Source: an uncultured Granulosicoccaceae bacterium
GTDB taxonomy: Bacteria > Pseudomonadota > Gammaproteobacteria > JABXHR01
Direction of reading: 5' to 3'
DNA length: 15,777 nt
NCBI GenBank assembly: GCA_937921805.1
Contig: CAKZUS010000249.1
Span: 1 to 15,777 of the forward strand
This document shows positions 1 through 8,245 of the stretch, piece by piece (position 1 is the first letter of the stretch; each line of letters starts with the position of its first letter). The position numbers were made by a program, and so were the translations under genes. The notes beneath the pieces are model-generated. The model searched no databases. It saw nothing but the letters and a program-made list of their open reading frames with translations, and had not been told where the DNA came from.

Positions 1-790
1 CCAAGAAGAGTTCGAGGTGTGGTACCAGCCTATCTATAGCATTGCTTCCAAAGAGGTCGTGAGTCTGGAAGCATTGGTGCGCTGGCATCATCCACAGCGC
101 GGGTTTGTTGTACCGTCTGATTTCATTGGCGCGGCGGAAGAGTGCGGTGCAATCGAGCCTTTAGGGTATTGGATACTAAGCCGTGCGTGCCAGCAGTTAG
201 TATTGCTACACCAGCAGGGCCAAGACGGCTTGTGCCTGTCAGTAAATATCTCACCGCGTCAGTTTACGCAACCCAGCTTTGCCAAAACAGTGACAGAGAT
301 TCTGCAGCACGCGCAGCTAGATCCGAAGTTTTTGGAGCTAGAGGTCACTGAAAGCGTGCTCTTTGATGACAACTCACGCAGCGTCTCGATTATGGAAGAG
401 CTGTGCTCTATTGGCATCCAGCTGGTGATTGATGATTTTGGCACGGGGTATTCTTCCTTCGAGCGCCTGCGGCGCCTGCCCATCTCGCGCATTAAGATCG
501 ACCAGTCTTTTGTGCGAGGTATTCCACACGACTTTGATGATAGCTCTATCGCCAAGGCGATTATCTCTATGGCCCGGGATTTAGGCATAGAGGTGGTATC
601 AGAGGGTGTCGAGCTGGTGGCGCAGTTGGAGTACCTCCAGTCTGTAGGCTGCAATCTCATTCAAGGTTTTTTGATCAGCGAACCCGTGCCGCCCGAAGCC
701 ATCTTTGATGTCTTAGAGCGGCCGCTGCATTTCAAGCAGGGTGAGTATAAGACGGCTGAGTTGGTCAGAAAAAGCGCTAGACTCGCCTAG
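1..790 (+). CDS. EAL-domain cyclic-di-GMP phosphodiesterase (5' end outside window)
   Basis: The C-terminal EAL domain of a cytoplasmic-facing enzyme that hydrolyses cyclic-di-GMP to pGpG. The reading frame is open from base 2 (QEEFEVWYQP), so the GTG at 17 is internal and the true start lies upstream; GGDEF, PAS or receiver domains may precede it. The catalytic set appears complete: EAL at 68-76, NIS in VNISPRQF, E in LEVTES, the DDFGTGYSS metal/loop-6 segment near 431, K in IKID, EGVE, and the QGF glutamine near the end. By family knowledge these residues indicate an active phosphodiesterase rather than a degenerate sensor. The domain fills nearly all of the visible protein, with about 30 residues after QGF. 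The gene converges on the CheB/CheR kinase gene 11 bp away, and its last codons contain that gene's terminator. I cannot tell whether the two are functionally linked. Confidence 0.93.
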   Translation, partial: QEEFEVWYQPIYSIASKEVVSLEALVRWHHPQRGFVVPSDFIGAAEECGAIEPLGYWILSRACQQLVLLHQQGQDGLCLSVNISPRQFTQPSFAKTVTEILQHAQLDPKFLELEVTESVLFDDNSRSVSIMEELCSIGIQLVIDDFGTGYSSFERLRRLPISRIKIDQSFVRGIPHDFDDSSIAKAIISMARDLGIEVVSEGVELVAQLEYLQSVGCNLIQGFLISEPVPPEAIFDVLERPLHFKQGEYKTAELVRKSARLA

Positions 791-793
791 CGC
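769..793 (-). terminator. Intrinsic terminator of the leftward signalling genes, inside the EAL gene's 3' end
   Basis: On the minus strand a perfect 7-bp inverted repeat, GCGCTAG / CTAGCGC with a 6-base GCGAGT loop, is followed directly by TTTTT (AAAAA at 769-773 on the plus strand). This is a textbook Rho-independent terminator, placed 9 bases beyond the TAA stop of the CheB/CheR kinase. It overlaps the last codons and the TAG stop of the convergent EAL gene. The plus strand has no T-run after the hairpin, so it should work mainly leftwards. Confidence 0.8.
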
Positions 794-801
794 GATTAGT
801 C

Positions 802-3800
802 TTACTGCTCTGAGGCACTGCGAGTGGGTATGGTGAAGTGCACAGTCGTGCCTTCTCCCTCCACGCTGTCGACCCAGATCCTCCCGTGGTGACGCTCTAT
901 GATACGCTGGCAAATCGCTAGGCCAACCCCGTGCGAGCTGACTGATCTGTTCTCTTTGTGGAAGATTAAGAAGATTTGCTTCTGTCGGTCGCGGGCAATG
1001 CCAACGCCTTTATCCGTAATCGAGAATCTCCAATTGTCGTCGTCCTTGGCTGCTGTGATAGTGATGTTGGGGATCTGGTCGCCGCTGAACTTCAATGCGT
1101 TGTGTACGAGGGATTTGAATGCTTGTTGGATCTGGACCAAATCGGCAAAAATGACGGGCATTTCTCCGACATAGATTTGTGCCTTGCTCTGCTGGATTTC
1201 TGTGTCGAGTTGGTTCAAAGCACTGTGCACAGCGATTTCTGCTTTCACCCAACTGAGTGGCTCAGCATGGGTTTGCACACGCGAGAACAGCAACAGATCG
1301 CTGATGGTGCTCGACAAGCGATCCGCCCCGTCGAGGATAAATTGGAGATACTGGCGGCCTTTGTCGTCGAGCTGCTCTGCGTAGCTGCGTGAGAGTAGCT
1401 CAGCGAAGCCGTTGACAGCGCGCAGCGGCTCTTGCAACTGATGCGATGAAACATAAGCAAATTGCTGCAGATTCTCACGGGCTGTCTCTAGCTCATGGGC
1501 TTTTTGCTGTAGCCTGGCGCCCGTTTGGGCGCTGAGTCGGTCTGTTGCTAACACCAGACCGACAAAAGCCCCATTAGGCTCTGAGGTCAAGGTCTGGCCA
1601 ATGACCACCGAGACTAGGTCTCCCGACTTGGTTTTGAGCAGGGTGGGCAACGGTGGATTGGTACCCGAAGTCTCTAGGTTGCGCATGGTGCGCTCTAGCT
1701 CCGCGTGCTCGCTGTCGGGGTAGATAACGCTGAAAGACAGCGGTAGGTCTGTACGACTGTAGTTCAGTAGTCCTAAGAACGCGTCATTGGCGTCGACGAT
1801 TGCACGGTCTTTCATATCGCCCAAGATAATGCCAAACATCTCTGACTGGAAGAGATGACGGTAGCGCGTCTCCACCTGTGCGAGCGCGTCTTCGACCCGC
1901 TTGAGCTCAGAGATGTTGATAAATGTCATGACGATACCGACTGTCAGCTCGCTGCCGGCGCGGTAGGGGTGAATGCGGACAAGAAGAAACTCGGAGGAGC
2001 TGTTGGTCTTCACTTCGCGCTCGATGGCCTCTCCTAGAGAGAGCACGCGCCTTAGGTCACCCTTAAGCTCTGGATAATCGAAGTCGTAGCTGAGGTCATC
2101 AAAAGAGCGCCCGATATCAGACTGCTGCAAGCGCACGTCGCGCGTTGCTGCGGGCGTGAACTTCCTGATTTTGAGCGAGTTATCGAGAAATACGACCCCA
2201 ATGTCGGTGCTTTCGAGCAGGTTGTTGATGTCATTGGTGACTTCCGTTAGCTCTGTGATTTTGAGCTGATATTCGGAGTTGACCGTATAGAGCTCTTCGT
2301 TAACAGAGTGCAGCTCTTCGTTGGTACTTTGTAACTCTTCGTTGGCAGCGGTCAGTTGCTCATTGGTTGCCTGCTGCTCTTCGTTGGTGGTCTCTAGCTG
2401 CTCGATTGTTGCCTGGAGATTGTCGCGCGTATGGCGCAGCTCATACTCGAGGTCTCTGATTTGCGAAGCCACAGCCCCGCCCCCTTGCTCATGCGGAGCT
2501 AGCTCAAATTTTGATGCAACAATGCTCGCTGAGTGAGTGATGACGACGATAAACAACTCAGCCGTTGTTTTGGAGCTGGGCCGGTAGATGACTTGGAGGT
2601 CGATGAGGGTATCGAGCTCTTCGCACTGGACACCAAAATGATTGACCGTTTGCTGCTCGCGTCGTGCGCGATACAGCGAAGAGCGCAACGGCGTGGAGAG
2701 TTCGTCTGGGACAAGACGAATCGCTTCATTGGTCAGGTCTCCTTGCGGGACGCGTAAGTACCGCTGGCTGTTACCAATGATGTGTAGGACATGATGGCGT
2801 CCGTCGCAGAGCATACAGACCCAGTTCCGCTCTACAGCAACGGCCTGGAGTGCGTCGCGCATCATCGACTCGGTGAGCGAGTGGTGCGGGGCTCTGCTCG
2901 GGGCTTGGCTGCGTAGGCTCAGAGTGCGCGGTTCTATTTCGCGCGCGCTAAAACTCGATTCAATGGGCATACGTACATCTCGTAGCTTGGAGAAAATGCA
3001 CCACTTGCGATTCATGGCGTCAAATTCAGCATCTAAGCTTCCCACCGACTCAGAAGCTCCAAGAAAGAGGACCCCATTGGGAACCAGTGAGAAATGCATC
3101 ATGGAAATGATACGTTTTTGCGCCTCGGGTTTGAGATAAATTAGTGCATTGCGGCAGCTCACTAACTGCATTCGCGTGAAAGGGGCATCGGCAAGCAGGT
3201 TGTGCGGCGCGAAAATAATCATCTCTCGCAGGCGCCGTGTCACAACATAGCTGTCTCCATCGGTGGAGAAGTATTTGCTCAGCATATGCGGAGGGACTTC
3301 CGTCACGATGCTCTCGGGGTAGACGCCCGCTGCCGCCCGATCTAGGACTTTGGCGTTGATGTCGGTGGCGAATATTTTGATGGCTTGCTGTTCGCGGCCC
3401 GCTTTTTCTAGCGCCTCACGCGCCACCATCGCCATGGTGTAGGCCTCTTCGCCGGTAGAACAGGCAGAGACCCAGATGCGCAAAGGTGTGTTGGGGGTGG
3501 TGGCTTCGATGAGTTTCGGCAGAGCGGTATCGCGCAAGTATTTCCACGCGTTCTCGTCGCGGAAAAAATTGGTCACCGAAATCAATAGGTCTGAGCGCAA
3601 CAGTTGGCGTTCTTCATCGGAATCTTGCAGGAGTTTGAAGTACTGCTCCAGTGACTTGACCCCGGTGATGAGGCGTCGTCGCTCCACTCGGCGGCTCATG
3701 GTTTTGAGCTTGTAGGCCGAGAAGTCATTGTCAGACTCTGACGACATTAGTGTCAGTATCTTTTCGATCTCACTCGTGGGAAGTTCCGCGTCGCTACCAA

Positions 3801-4503
3801 TACCACGGTGAGGATGCTCCTCAGTGAGCTCGCTGACTGAAGCTGCGATAGCGGCTGGAGGCAGCATTTGCATGGTGGCCCCCGTCGCGCGTGCGGCATT
3901 GGGCATGCCATCGAACTGGGCTGTCGCGGGGTCTTGAACATAGATGATGCCGCCGACTTCATCGATGGCACGTATACCGCGCGACCCATCGCTGCCGGTG
4001 CCCGAGAGAATAATGCCTACGGCATTGCTGCGGGCGTAGGTCGCCAGCGAGCGAAAGAAGACGTCAATCGGAAACTGCGGCCCAGCGCCGGAGGATAAAT
4101 CTTGCGCTTCAACATAGAGAATGCCGTTGCGAATCAGCAAGTTTTTCCGTGGAGGAATGAGATATACCGTGTTAGCGTTTGCTCGCACCCCATTTTCAGC
4201 GCGTTGAGCGGTCATGGTAGTTTTTCTGCCCAATAGCTCTGTCATCAAGCTCTTGAAGTCAGGCGAGAGGTGCTGCACCACGACATAGGCATGTCCTGCC
4301 TCTGGATCGACATTAATAAAGAAATCTTCTAGTGGCTGCAATCCCCCCGCTGAGGCACCGATGCCGATGATCAGCCGGGGAGCAATGTAGCCCTCTGGCT
4401 CAGGGATATCGGCATCAGCCGTTTGCAGTACCTGTTCGGTATCGTCAAGTATTTGTGCGTCGTGCGCAGATTTCGATGGTGGCTTGAGCTCTGCCATGGG
4501 CAC
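802..4503 (-). CDS. CheB-CheR-PAS-PAS hybrid sensor histidine kinase
   Basis: A 1233-residue soluble fusion protein. Domains in order: CheB methylesterase (about 42-230) with intact triad S51 (GASAGG), H78 (QHLSPD) and D172 (GTGSDG); CheR-type methyltransferase (about 250-510) with the SAM loop VSACSTGEEAY (345-355) and CRNALIYL (450-457); a linker domain; a heptad coiled coil (about 680-755); PAS (about 757-870); PAS (about 872-985); HisKA (about 1005-1075) with phospho-acceptor H1021; HATPase (about 1115-1230) with N-box LVHNALKF, DKGVGI and GVGLAI. No receiver domain precedes CheB and no transmembrane segment is visible. The domain order matches the known CheB/CheR fusion kinase family. 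The residue after H1021 is Gln, where related kinases usually have Asp. It starts at ATG 4503, 24 bp after the receiver gene, so the two are likely co-transcribed. Methylation targets are unknown, as no receptor gene is nearby. Confidence 0.93.
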   Translation of the reverse strand: MPMAELKPPSKSAHDAQILDDTEQVLQTADADIPEPEGYIAPRLIIGIGASAGGLQPLEDFFINVDPEAGHAYVVVQHLSPDFKSLMTELLGRKTTMTAQRAENGVRANANTVYLIPPRKNLLIRNGILYVEAQDLSSGAGPQFPIDVFFRSLATYARSNAVGIILSGTGSDGSRGIRAIDEVGGIIYVQDPATAQFDGMPNAARATGATMQMLPPAAIAASVSELTEEHPHRGIGSDAELPTSEIEKILTLMSSESDNDFSAYKLKTMSRRVERRRLITGVKSLEQYFKLLQDSDEERQLLRSDLLISVTNFFRDENAWKYLRDTALPKLIEATTPNTPLRIWVSACSTGEEAYTMAMVAREALEKAGREQQAIKIFATDINAKVLDRAAAGVYPESIVTEVPPHMLSKYFSTDGDSYVVTRRLREMIIFAPHNLLADAPFTRMQLVSCRNALIYLKPEAQKRIISMMHFSLVPNGVLFLGASESVGSLDAEFDAMNRKWCIFSKLRDVRMPIESSFSAREIEPRTLSLRSQAPSRAPHHSLTESMMRDALQAVAVERNWVCMLCDGRHHVLHIIGNSQRYLRVPQGDLTNEAIRLVPDELSTPLRSSLYRARREQQTVNHFGVQCEELDTLIDLQVIYRPSSKTTAELFIVVITHSASIVASKFELAPHEQGGGAVASQIRDLEYELRHTRDNLQATIEQLETTNEEQQATNEQLTAANEELQSTNEELHSVNEELYTVNSEYQLKITELTEVTNDINNLLESTDIGVVFLDNSLKIRKFTPAATRDVRLQQSDIGRSFDDLSYDFDYPELKGDLRRVLSLGEAIEREVKTNSSSEFLLVRIHPYRAGSELTVGIVMTFINISELKRVEDALAQVETRYRHLFQSEMFGIILGDMKDRAIVDANDAFLGLLNYSRTDLPLSFSVIYPDSEHAELERTMRNLETSGTNPPLPTLLKTKSGDLVSVVIGQTLTSEPNGAFVGLVLATDRLSAQTGARLQQKAHELETARENLQQFAYVSSHQLQEPLRAVNGFAELLSRSYAEQLDDKGRQYLQFILDGADRLSSTISDLLLFSRVQTHAEPLSWVKAEIAVHSALNQLDTEIQQSKAQIYVGEMPVIFADLVQIQQAFKSLVHNALKFSGDQIPNITITAAKDDDNWRFSITDKGVGIARDRQKQIFLIFHKENRSVSSHGVGLAICQRIIERHHGRIWVDSVEGEGTTVHFTIPTRSASEQ
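2281..2397 (-). repeat. Heptad repeats encoding the signalling coiled coil
   Basis: Residues 703-741 of the CheB/CheR kinase consist of consecutive seven-residue units built on T/S-N-E-E-L/Q-x-x (TNEEQQA, TNEQLTA, ANEELQS, TNEELHS, VNEELYT). At the DNA level this shows as recurring CTCTTCGTTGG-like blocks on the plus strand. Such a helix between CheR and the first PAS is typical of this fusion family and probably transmits signals in a dimer. It is a coding repeat, not a mobile or CRISPR repeat. Confidence 0.85.
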
Positions 4504-4527
4504 CTTTCCTTAGGATCTAGAGAGTCG

Positions 4528-4965
4528 CTACGGTTGTAATTTTGGGGGGAGTTTGACGACTTGCAGCCAGAACGACTTGATCGACTGCACCACTTCGAAA
4601 AAACTGGTGAGATCAACCGGCTTAACGATGTAACTATTCGCGTAGAGTCCATACGAGGCCAAAATGTCTTGGTCATATGAAGACGTCGTGAGCACGACAA
4701 CGGGGATGATGCGCAGCTTGTCGTCGTCGCGTATTTTGCGTAATACATCTTTCCCATTGATGCCCGGCATGTTGAGATCTAACAAAATCAGATCAGGAGT
4801 GGGCGCGCTAGCGTATTCTTCTTCTCGAAAGAGATAGCGCAGTGCTTCAGCGCCGTCTCGTACATGGGAGACCGTGTTGTACACTCGTCCCCTGCGAAGG
4901 GCTTCGATAGTGAGCTCTGCGTCGGACTCGCTATCTTCTACCAGCAAAATATTGATAGCGTTCAT
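4528..4965 (-). CDS. Receiver-only response regulator (Rcp1/CheY-like)
   Basis: A 145-residue single-domain phospho-acceptor. Seen in the sequence: acidic pair in ILLVEDSESD (E10, D11), phosphorylation site D63 in LILLDLNMPG, switch residue T93/T94 in VVLTTS, and K115 in YIVKPVD. The C-terminal helix continues as SFFEVVQSIKSFWLQVV, typical of Rcp1-type regulators paired with PAS/phytochrome kinases. There is no DNA-binding or enzymatic output domain, so it likely shuttles phosphate between kinases or binds a partner protein. I chose ATG 4965 because ILLVED should lie within the first ten residues; an in-frame TTG at 4986 would add seven unusual residues. It lies between two histidine kinase genes on the same strand, 131 bp after the CHASE kinase and 24 bp before the CheB/CheR kinase. 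No clear promoter or terminator was found in the 131-bp gap. Confidence 0.92.
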   Translation of the reverse strand: MNAINILLVEDSESDAELTIEALRRGRVYNTVSHVRDGAEALRYLFREEEYASAPTPDLILLDLNMPGINGKDVLRKIRDDDKLRIIPVVVLTTSSYDQDILASYGLYANSYIVKPVDLTSFFEVVQSIKSFWLQVVKLPPKLQP

Positions 4966-5096
4966 TGTGGTGCCATTCCATTGCAAAAAGTGAGGCTGCG
5001 ATTGTGATCAAAAGCAATGCGATATCATTCTGTTCCAAGACCGATTTCCACCCTTGCACTACAGCGTTCCATCCTAACGTATTCGTAACCTTGTGG

Positions 5097-7301
5097 CTAC
5101 AAAATAGGGCTTGATTTCTTAAGCATTTTTTCGGGCGCTAGGTGTAGAAAGACCGAAAAACAACTGCCTTTCCCTGGGGTGCTGTGCAGCTCGATTTTGC
5201 CACAATGAAACTCCGCCACGCGCTTGCAAATGGCCAAACCAATGCCGGTTCCCTGGGAGTGAGAGCGGTGCTGCAGGCGCACAAACAGCTCGAATACTTT
5301 GTCGTGATGCACCGGTTCAATGCCTATGCCATTGTCGCGAATGTCGATAATGGCATACACGCCTTGGGTGCGGCTTGAGATCTCAATCTGTGGTGCGATG
5401 CCAGGCCGATGGTATTTGATGGCGTTGATCAACATATTGCTGAACAGTTGCGAGAGCTGACTGCTGTTGCCAAGTACATTGGGTAGGGCTGTAATGCGGA
5501 TATCCGCTTGAGTCTCTTGAGTCAGGTGGTGGATGTCTTCCAAGACCTGATCCACGACGCCACGTATATCGATAGCTCCCATGGGCGTTTCGCTTTGGCG
5601 TAGCTGTGAGTATTCCAGCAAATCGTTAATCAAGCGATGCATGCGCGTCGCCCCTTCGATGGACTTGCTCAGATAGCGTTGCGCTTCGTCTTGGAGTTGC
5701 TCGCCGTGTTTCTCTTGCACGAGCTGTAAGTAGCCACTAATCGCCCGCAGCGGTTCTTGCAGATCGTGCGAGGCGGCAAATACATAGCGCTGCAGGTCTT
5801 CGTTGCTGCTTTTGAGTGATATCGCTTGTCTGGAGAATTTCTCTGCTGAGCGAGTTTGCACGGTGATGTCTACGGTCGAGCCGATGATAGTGTGGACTTT
5901 TGCGTTGCTGTCGCGTTGATACACTGCAGCACGCTCGACCAGGACTTTCCACGATCCCGACTTAGCACGAATTCGGTACTGAATCTCTGTCAGCTCGTAC
6001 TCTTCTAGCTGCATCAGGGTTTGGCGATGTGCCAGCAGCTTCTCGACATCCTTGGTGTGGATGAGTGTGCCCTGCCACTGCCTGCTTAGCGCCTCCCACT
6101 CATCGCTCGGGTATTCGAGTAGCGTGGCGATGGCCATGCTGGAATGAAAGGGGAGCGCTGTGTCTAGGTTGTGTCGCAGAAAGACGTGCGGAAAAGTGTC
6201 GGTGATGACATCTAGCAGGTGGTGATCAGGCTCGGGTATATCGAGCCGCGCTCCGGGGCCGTGTTCGGCGCTGTTTGTGGTCTGTTGTCGTAGTTGATAT
6301 AGCAAGCCCCCGAAAACCACCGACACAAGACTTCCGAGCCAGAGCAGTAGCCAGGGCAAAACACTGGCATAGGCCGAACGGTACTCGCTGTCGGCATACC
6401 ACTCTAAGCGCCATGTGCGATCACCTATTTGTAAGAAGTGCTCGTACTGCCAATCATCAGCGTGTCCGGAGCCGGGCATGGGAGTTTGGTACAGCTCTAT
6501 AGGGGACTGAGTGTTGTCGGTGAGGCGCAACCCCAGACCCTGAGTATCGTGGCTCAGGAGCAGCTGCTGAACCAGAGCCGCTATCTCTATAATTCCTACA
6601 ACAAAGCCGTGCGGAGTCGGCTCTGCTGGAGAGGGAGCGAGCCAGAGTGCTCCATGTTTGGTGCTTTGCTGTGGCAGCGTAAGGCGAGGGTTGACAAACA
6701 GCCCGTTGTGACCGTGCGCGCGCTCCAGCATGTGCCCGTGAGCGGGGTGCGAGGCCAGATCTATCCCGAGCATATTCTGCTGCCCCTTCAATGGGGCGAT
6801 AAACTGGATGGGGGTGTGGTGCTCAGACCATGAAGATGAATCAGCCTTCCAGTTTGCTCCGTCCCAGCGTTTGAGAGTGACTTCCGTGCTCAGCGCACGC
6901 TCTGTTGTTTGTTGGAAGGTGTGGCGCTGTGAGGCGGGAATGATTGGCGCCCATCCGATAGCGGGAATGGGCAAAGAGCCGTGTGCTTGGGAGGAAACTG
7001 CAGCAAGAAATTGTAGGTAGGAGACCTCTGGGGTCAGGGCTAGTGTTGTAGCGGTAGATTCGACAAGATATGTGCTATGCGCTAGATATTCGTTGAGCGC
7101 CAGTGACGTGTTAATTGCCCGCGAATGGAGCAATGCTTCGAATTTGCTTCGCTCGCTCTGATAGAGCGCAGCGCTGGAGAGGGCAGTAGCGACAAGCAAA
7201 ATGAGGACAGTCAACCCTGGAAGTAACATCCGGTTGCGCATGGCGCCCCATCCTGGGCGTTGCTGCGATGTAGGCAGCAATGAGGCGAAGAATAATTCCA
7301 T
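5097..7301 (-). CDS. CHASE-PAS sensor histidine kinase
   Basis: A membrane-bound kinase, up to 734 residues. Numbering from the first ATG: transmembrane helix about 27-46, periplasmic CHASE domain about 75-300 (IGWAPIIPASQRHTF and FIAPLKG..MLGIDLASHP are typical), second transmembrane helix about 315-335, PAS about 360-485 (PAS fold-3 type), HisKA about 499-567 with H512 in ASHDLQEPLR, HATPase with NMLINAIKYH, DNGIGI (656-661) and GTGIGLAI (684-691). CHASE domains sense small extracellular ligands; the ligand cannot be read here. Start is uncertain: ATG 7301 has AGGG only three bases upstream, while ATG 7241 (MRNRMLLPGL) has AGGA at nine bases and puts a short basic stretch directly before the helix. 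I give the longer version but think 7241 equally likely. The receiver gene is the next gene downstream, and a phosphotransfer partnership is a natural inference. It lies 74 bp after the hydrolase gene, with no terminator seen between them. Confidence 0.9.
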   Translation of the reverse strand: MELFFASLLPTSQQRPGWGAMRNRMLLPGLTVLILLVATALSSAALYQSERSKFEALLHSRAINTSLALNEYLAHSTYLVESTATTLALTPEVSYLQFLAAVSSQAHGSLPIPAIGWAPIIPASQRHTFQQTTERALSTEVTLKRWDGANWKADSSSWSEHHTPIQFIAPLKGQQNMLGIDLASHPAHGHMLERAHGHNGLFVNPRLTLPQQSTKHGALWLAPSPAEPTPHGFVVGIIEIAALVQQLLLSHDTQGLGLRLTDNTQSPIELYQTPMPGSGHADDWQYEHFLQIGDRTWRLEWYADSEYRSAYASVLPWLLLWLGSLVSVVFGGLLYQLRQQTTNSAEHGPGARLDIPEPDHHLLDVITDTFPHVFLRHNLDTALPFHSSMAIATLLEYPSDEWEALSRQWQGTLIHTKDVEKLLAHRQTLMQLEEYELTEIQYRIRAKSGSWKVLVERAAVYQRDSNAKVHTIIGSTVDITVQTRSAEKFSRQAISLKSSNEDLQRYVFAASHDLQEPLRAISGYLQLVQEKHGEQLQDEAQRYLSKSIEGATRMHRLINDLLEYSQLRQSETPMGAIDIRGVVDQVLEDIHHLTQETQADIRITALPNVLGNSSQLSQLFSNMLINAIKYHRPGIAPQIEISSRTQGVYAIIDIRDNGIGIEPVHHDKVFELFVRLQHRSHSQGTGIGLAICKRVAEFHCGKIELHSTPGKGSCFSVFLHLAPEKMLKKSSPIL

Positions 7302-7375
7302 TTACCCTAGCACGGATAGGCAAGATATTCGAAAGAGTGTGGCAGAGAAGTGTAGAGGCGCGTGTAAGAGCGCGG

Positions 7376-8203
7376 TTAAGCTTGAGAACCTCCCTGCTGC
7401 AATAAGGCCTGTACCAAGGGGCTGTGAGGGTTTTGCAGCGCTTCGATAACGCTGAAATGATTTTCCCCAGGGGCAAAATACGCCTGCACCCGTGCGCCTT
7501 TTTTGGCCCAGGCCTCTTCGATGAGCCGCGTCTGGCGCAAGAGCTCAGGGCGCTCTTGCGCACCGACCCAAAATGTCGTGGGCAGATGGGGGTGAGGGCG
7601 CAACAACGCCGGGCTTTCTGCGATGGCCTCTTCGCGGCTCAGCTGTAAGGTCGCGTTCATTGCCGTCAAGGCCAGAGGCTCCAGCGCATGCAGGCCACTG
7701 ACACTGACAATATGCGCGATCCGGTCCGTGACGGACGCTGGCAGTAGGCCTTGGCAGGCCATCCGCGACACCAGGTGTCCTCCAGCAGAGTGGCCCAGTA
7801 GCCGTAAAGGGCCTGCGGCAATGTCGGCAATGTAAGAGACGGCACGCGCAATCGAGCGTGTTATGTCCGCGATAGCGGCCTGAGGGGCGAGGGGGTAGCT
7901 AGGCAGGGCGACGCTCCAGCCTTGCTGCATCGCACCAGCTGCGAGATGCGAGAAGAAATCTTTTCCGAGAAGGTGCCAGTAGCCCCCGTGCACGATTACC
8001 ACCACCCCGCGGCTGGGCGAGGCTGAGCAGGGGTGAAAAAGATCAAGCCGCTCCCGAGGCTGCGCACCATAGGCGAGGTTACGCTCCATTGGCGTATCGC
8101 AGGTCTCTCGGAAGGCTTGTGCCGCACGCGCCCATTGCTCGGGCAGGTGCTCTGCCCCAGGGACATAACGAGAATTGTCGAAAGCGTCAGTCCAATCGAT
8201 CAT
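7376..8203 (-). CDS. Alpha/beta hydrolase, kynurenine formamidase (AFMID)-like
   Basis: A 275-residue cytoplasmic serine hydrolase with no signal peptide. Visible motifs: oxyanion-hole HGGYW at 72-76, SYPLAP at 102-107, nucleophile elbow GHSAGG with S139, the acid-region motif WVGAQERPE (E217 or a nearby acid), and H249 in ENHFS. HGGYW with SYPLAP and HSAGGHL is the pattern of arylformamidase-type esterases, which hydrolyse N-formylkynurenine in tryptophan breakdown. No other tryptophan-pathway gene is visible, so the exact substrate is uncertain and a general carboxylesterase remains possible. It starts 42 bp after the stop of the IalB-like gene on the same strand and probably shares its promoter. 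The ribosome-binding site before ATG 8203 is weak. Confidence 0.85.
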   Translation of the reverse strand: MIDWTDAFDNSRYVPGAEHLPEQWARAAQAFRETCDTPMERNLAYGAQPRERLDLFHPCSASPSRGVVVIVHGGYWHLLGKDFFSHLAAGAMQQGWSVALPSYPLAPQAAIADITRSIARAVSYIADIAAGPLRLLGHSAGGHLVSRMACQGLLPASVTDRIAHIVSVSGLHALEPLALTAMNATLQLSREEAIAESPALLRPHPHLPTTFWVGAQERPELLRQTRLIEEAWAKKGARVQAYFAPGENHFSVIEALQNPHSPLVQALLQQGGSQA

Positions 8204-8245
8204 CGGGCAGCACGGCGTAGTGAAACACGGCGCATTAATGGGACA

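Noticed and set aside
17..790. GTG at 17 as the start of the EAL gene
   Set aside because: The frame is open upstream to base 2 and encodes QEEFEV, the normal lead-in to the EAL domain; the gene simply begins outside the window.
2281..2397. Periodic sequence resembling a short tandem or CRISPR-like array
   Set aside because: The 21-base periodicity encodes seven-residue coiled-coil units in frame within the kinase gene; there are no constant repeats with unique spacers.
4966..5096. Possible promoter for the receiver gene in the 131-bp gap
   Set aside because: TTGGAA and TTGCTT boxes exist on the minus strand but none has a fitting partner at 16-18 bases; nothing firm can be called.
7302..7375. 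TTCGAA-N18-TAGGGT as a promoter for the CHASE kinase
   Set aside because: Both boxes are weak; it would favour the ATG at 7241, but the evidence is too thin to list as a feature.
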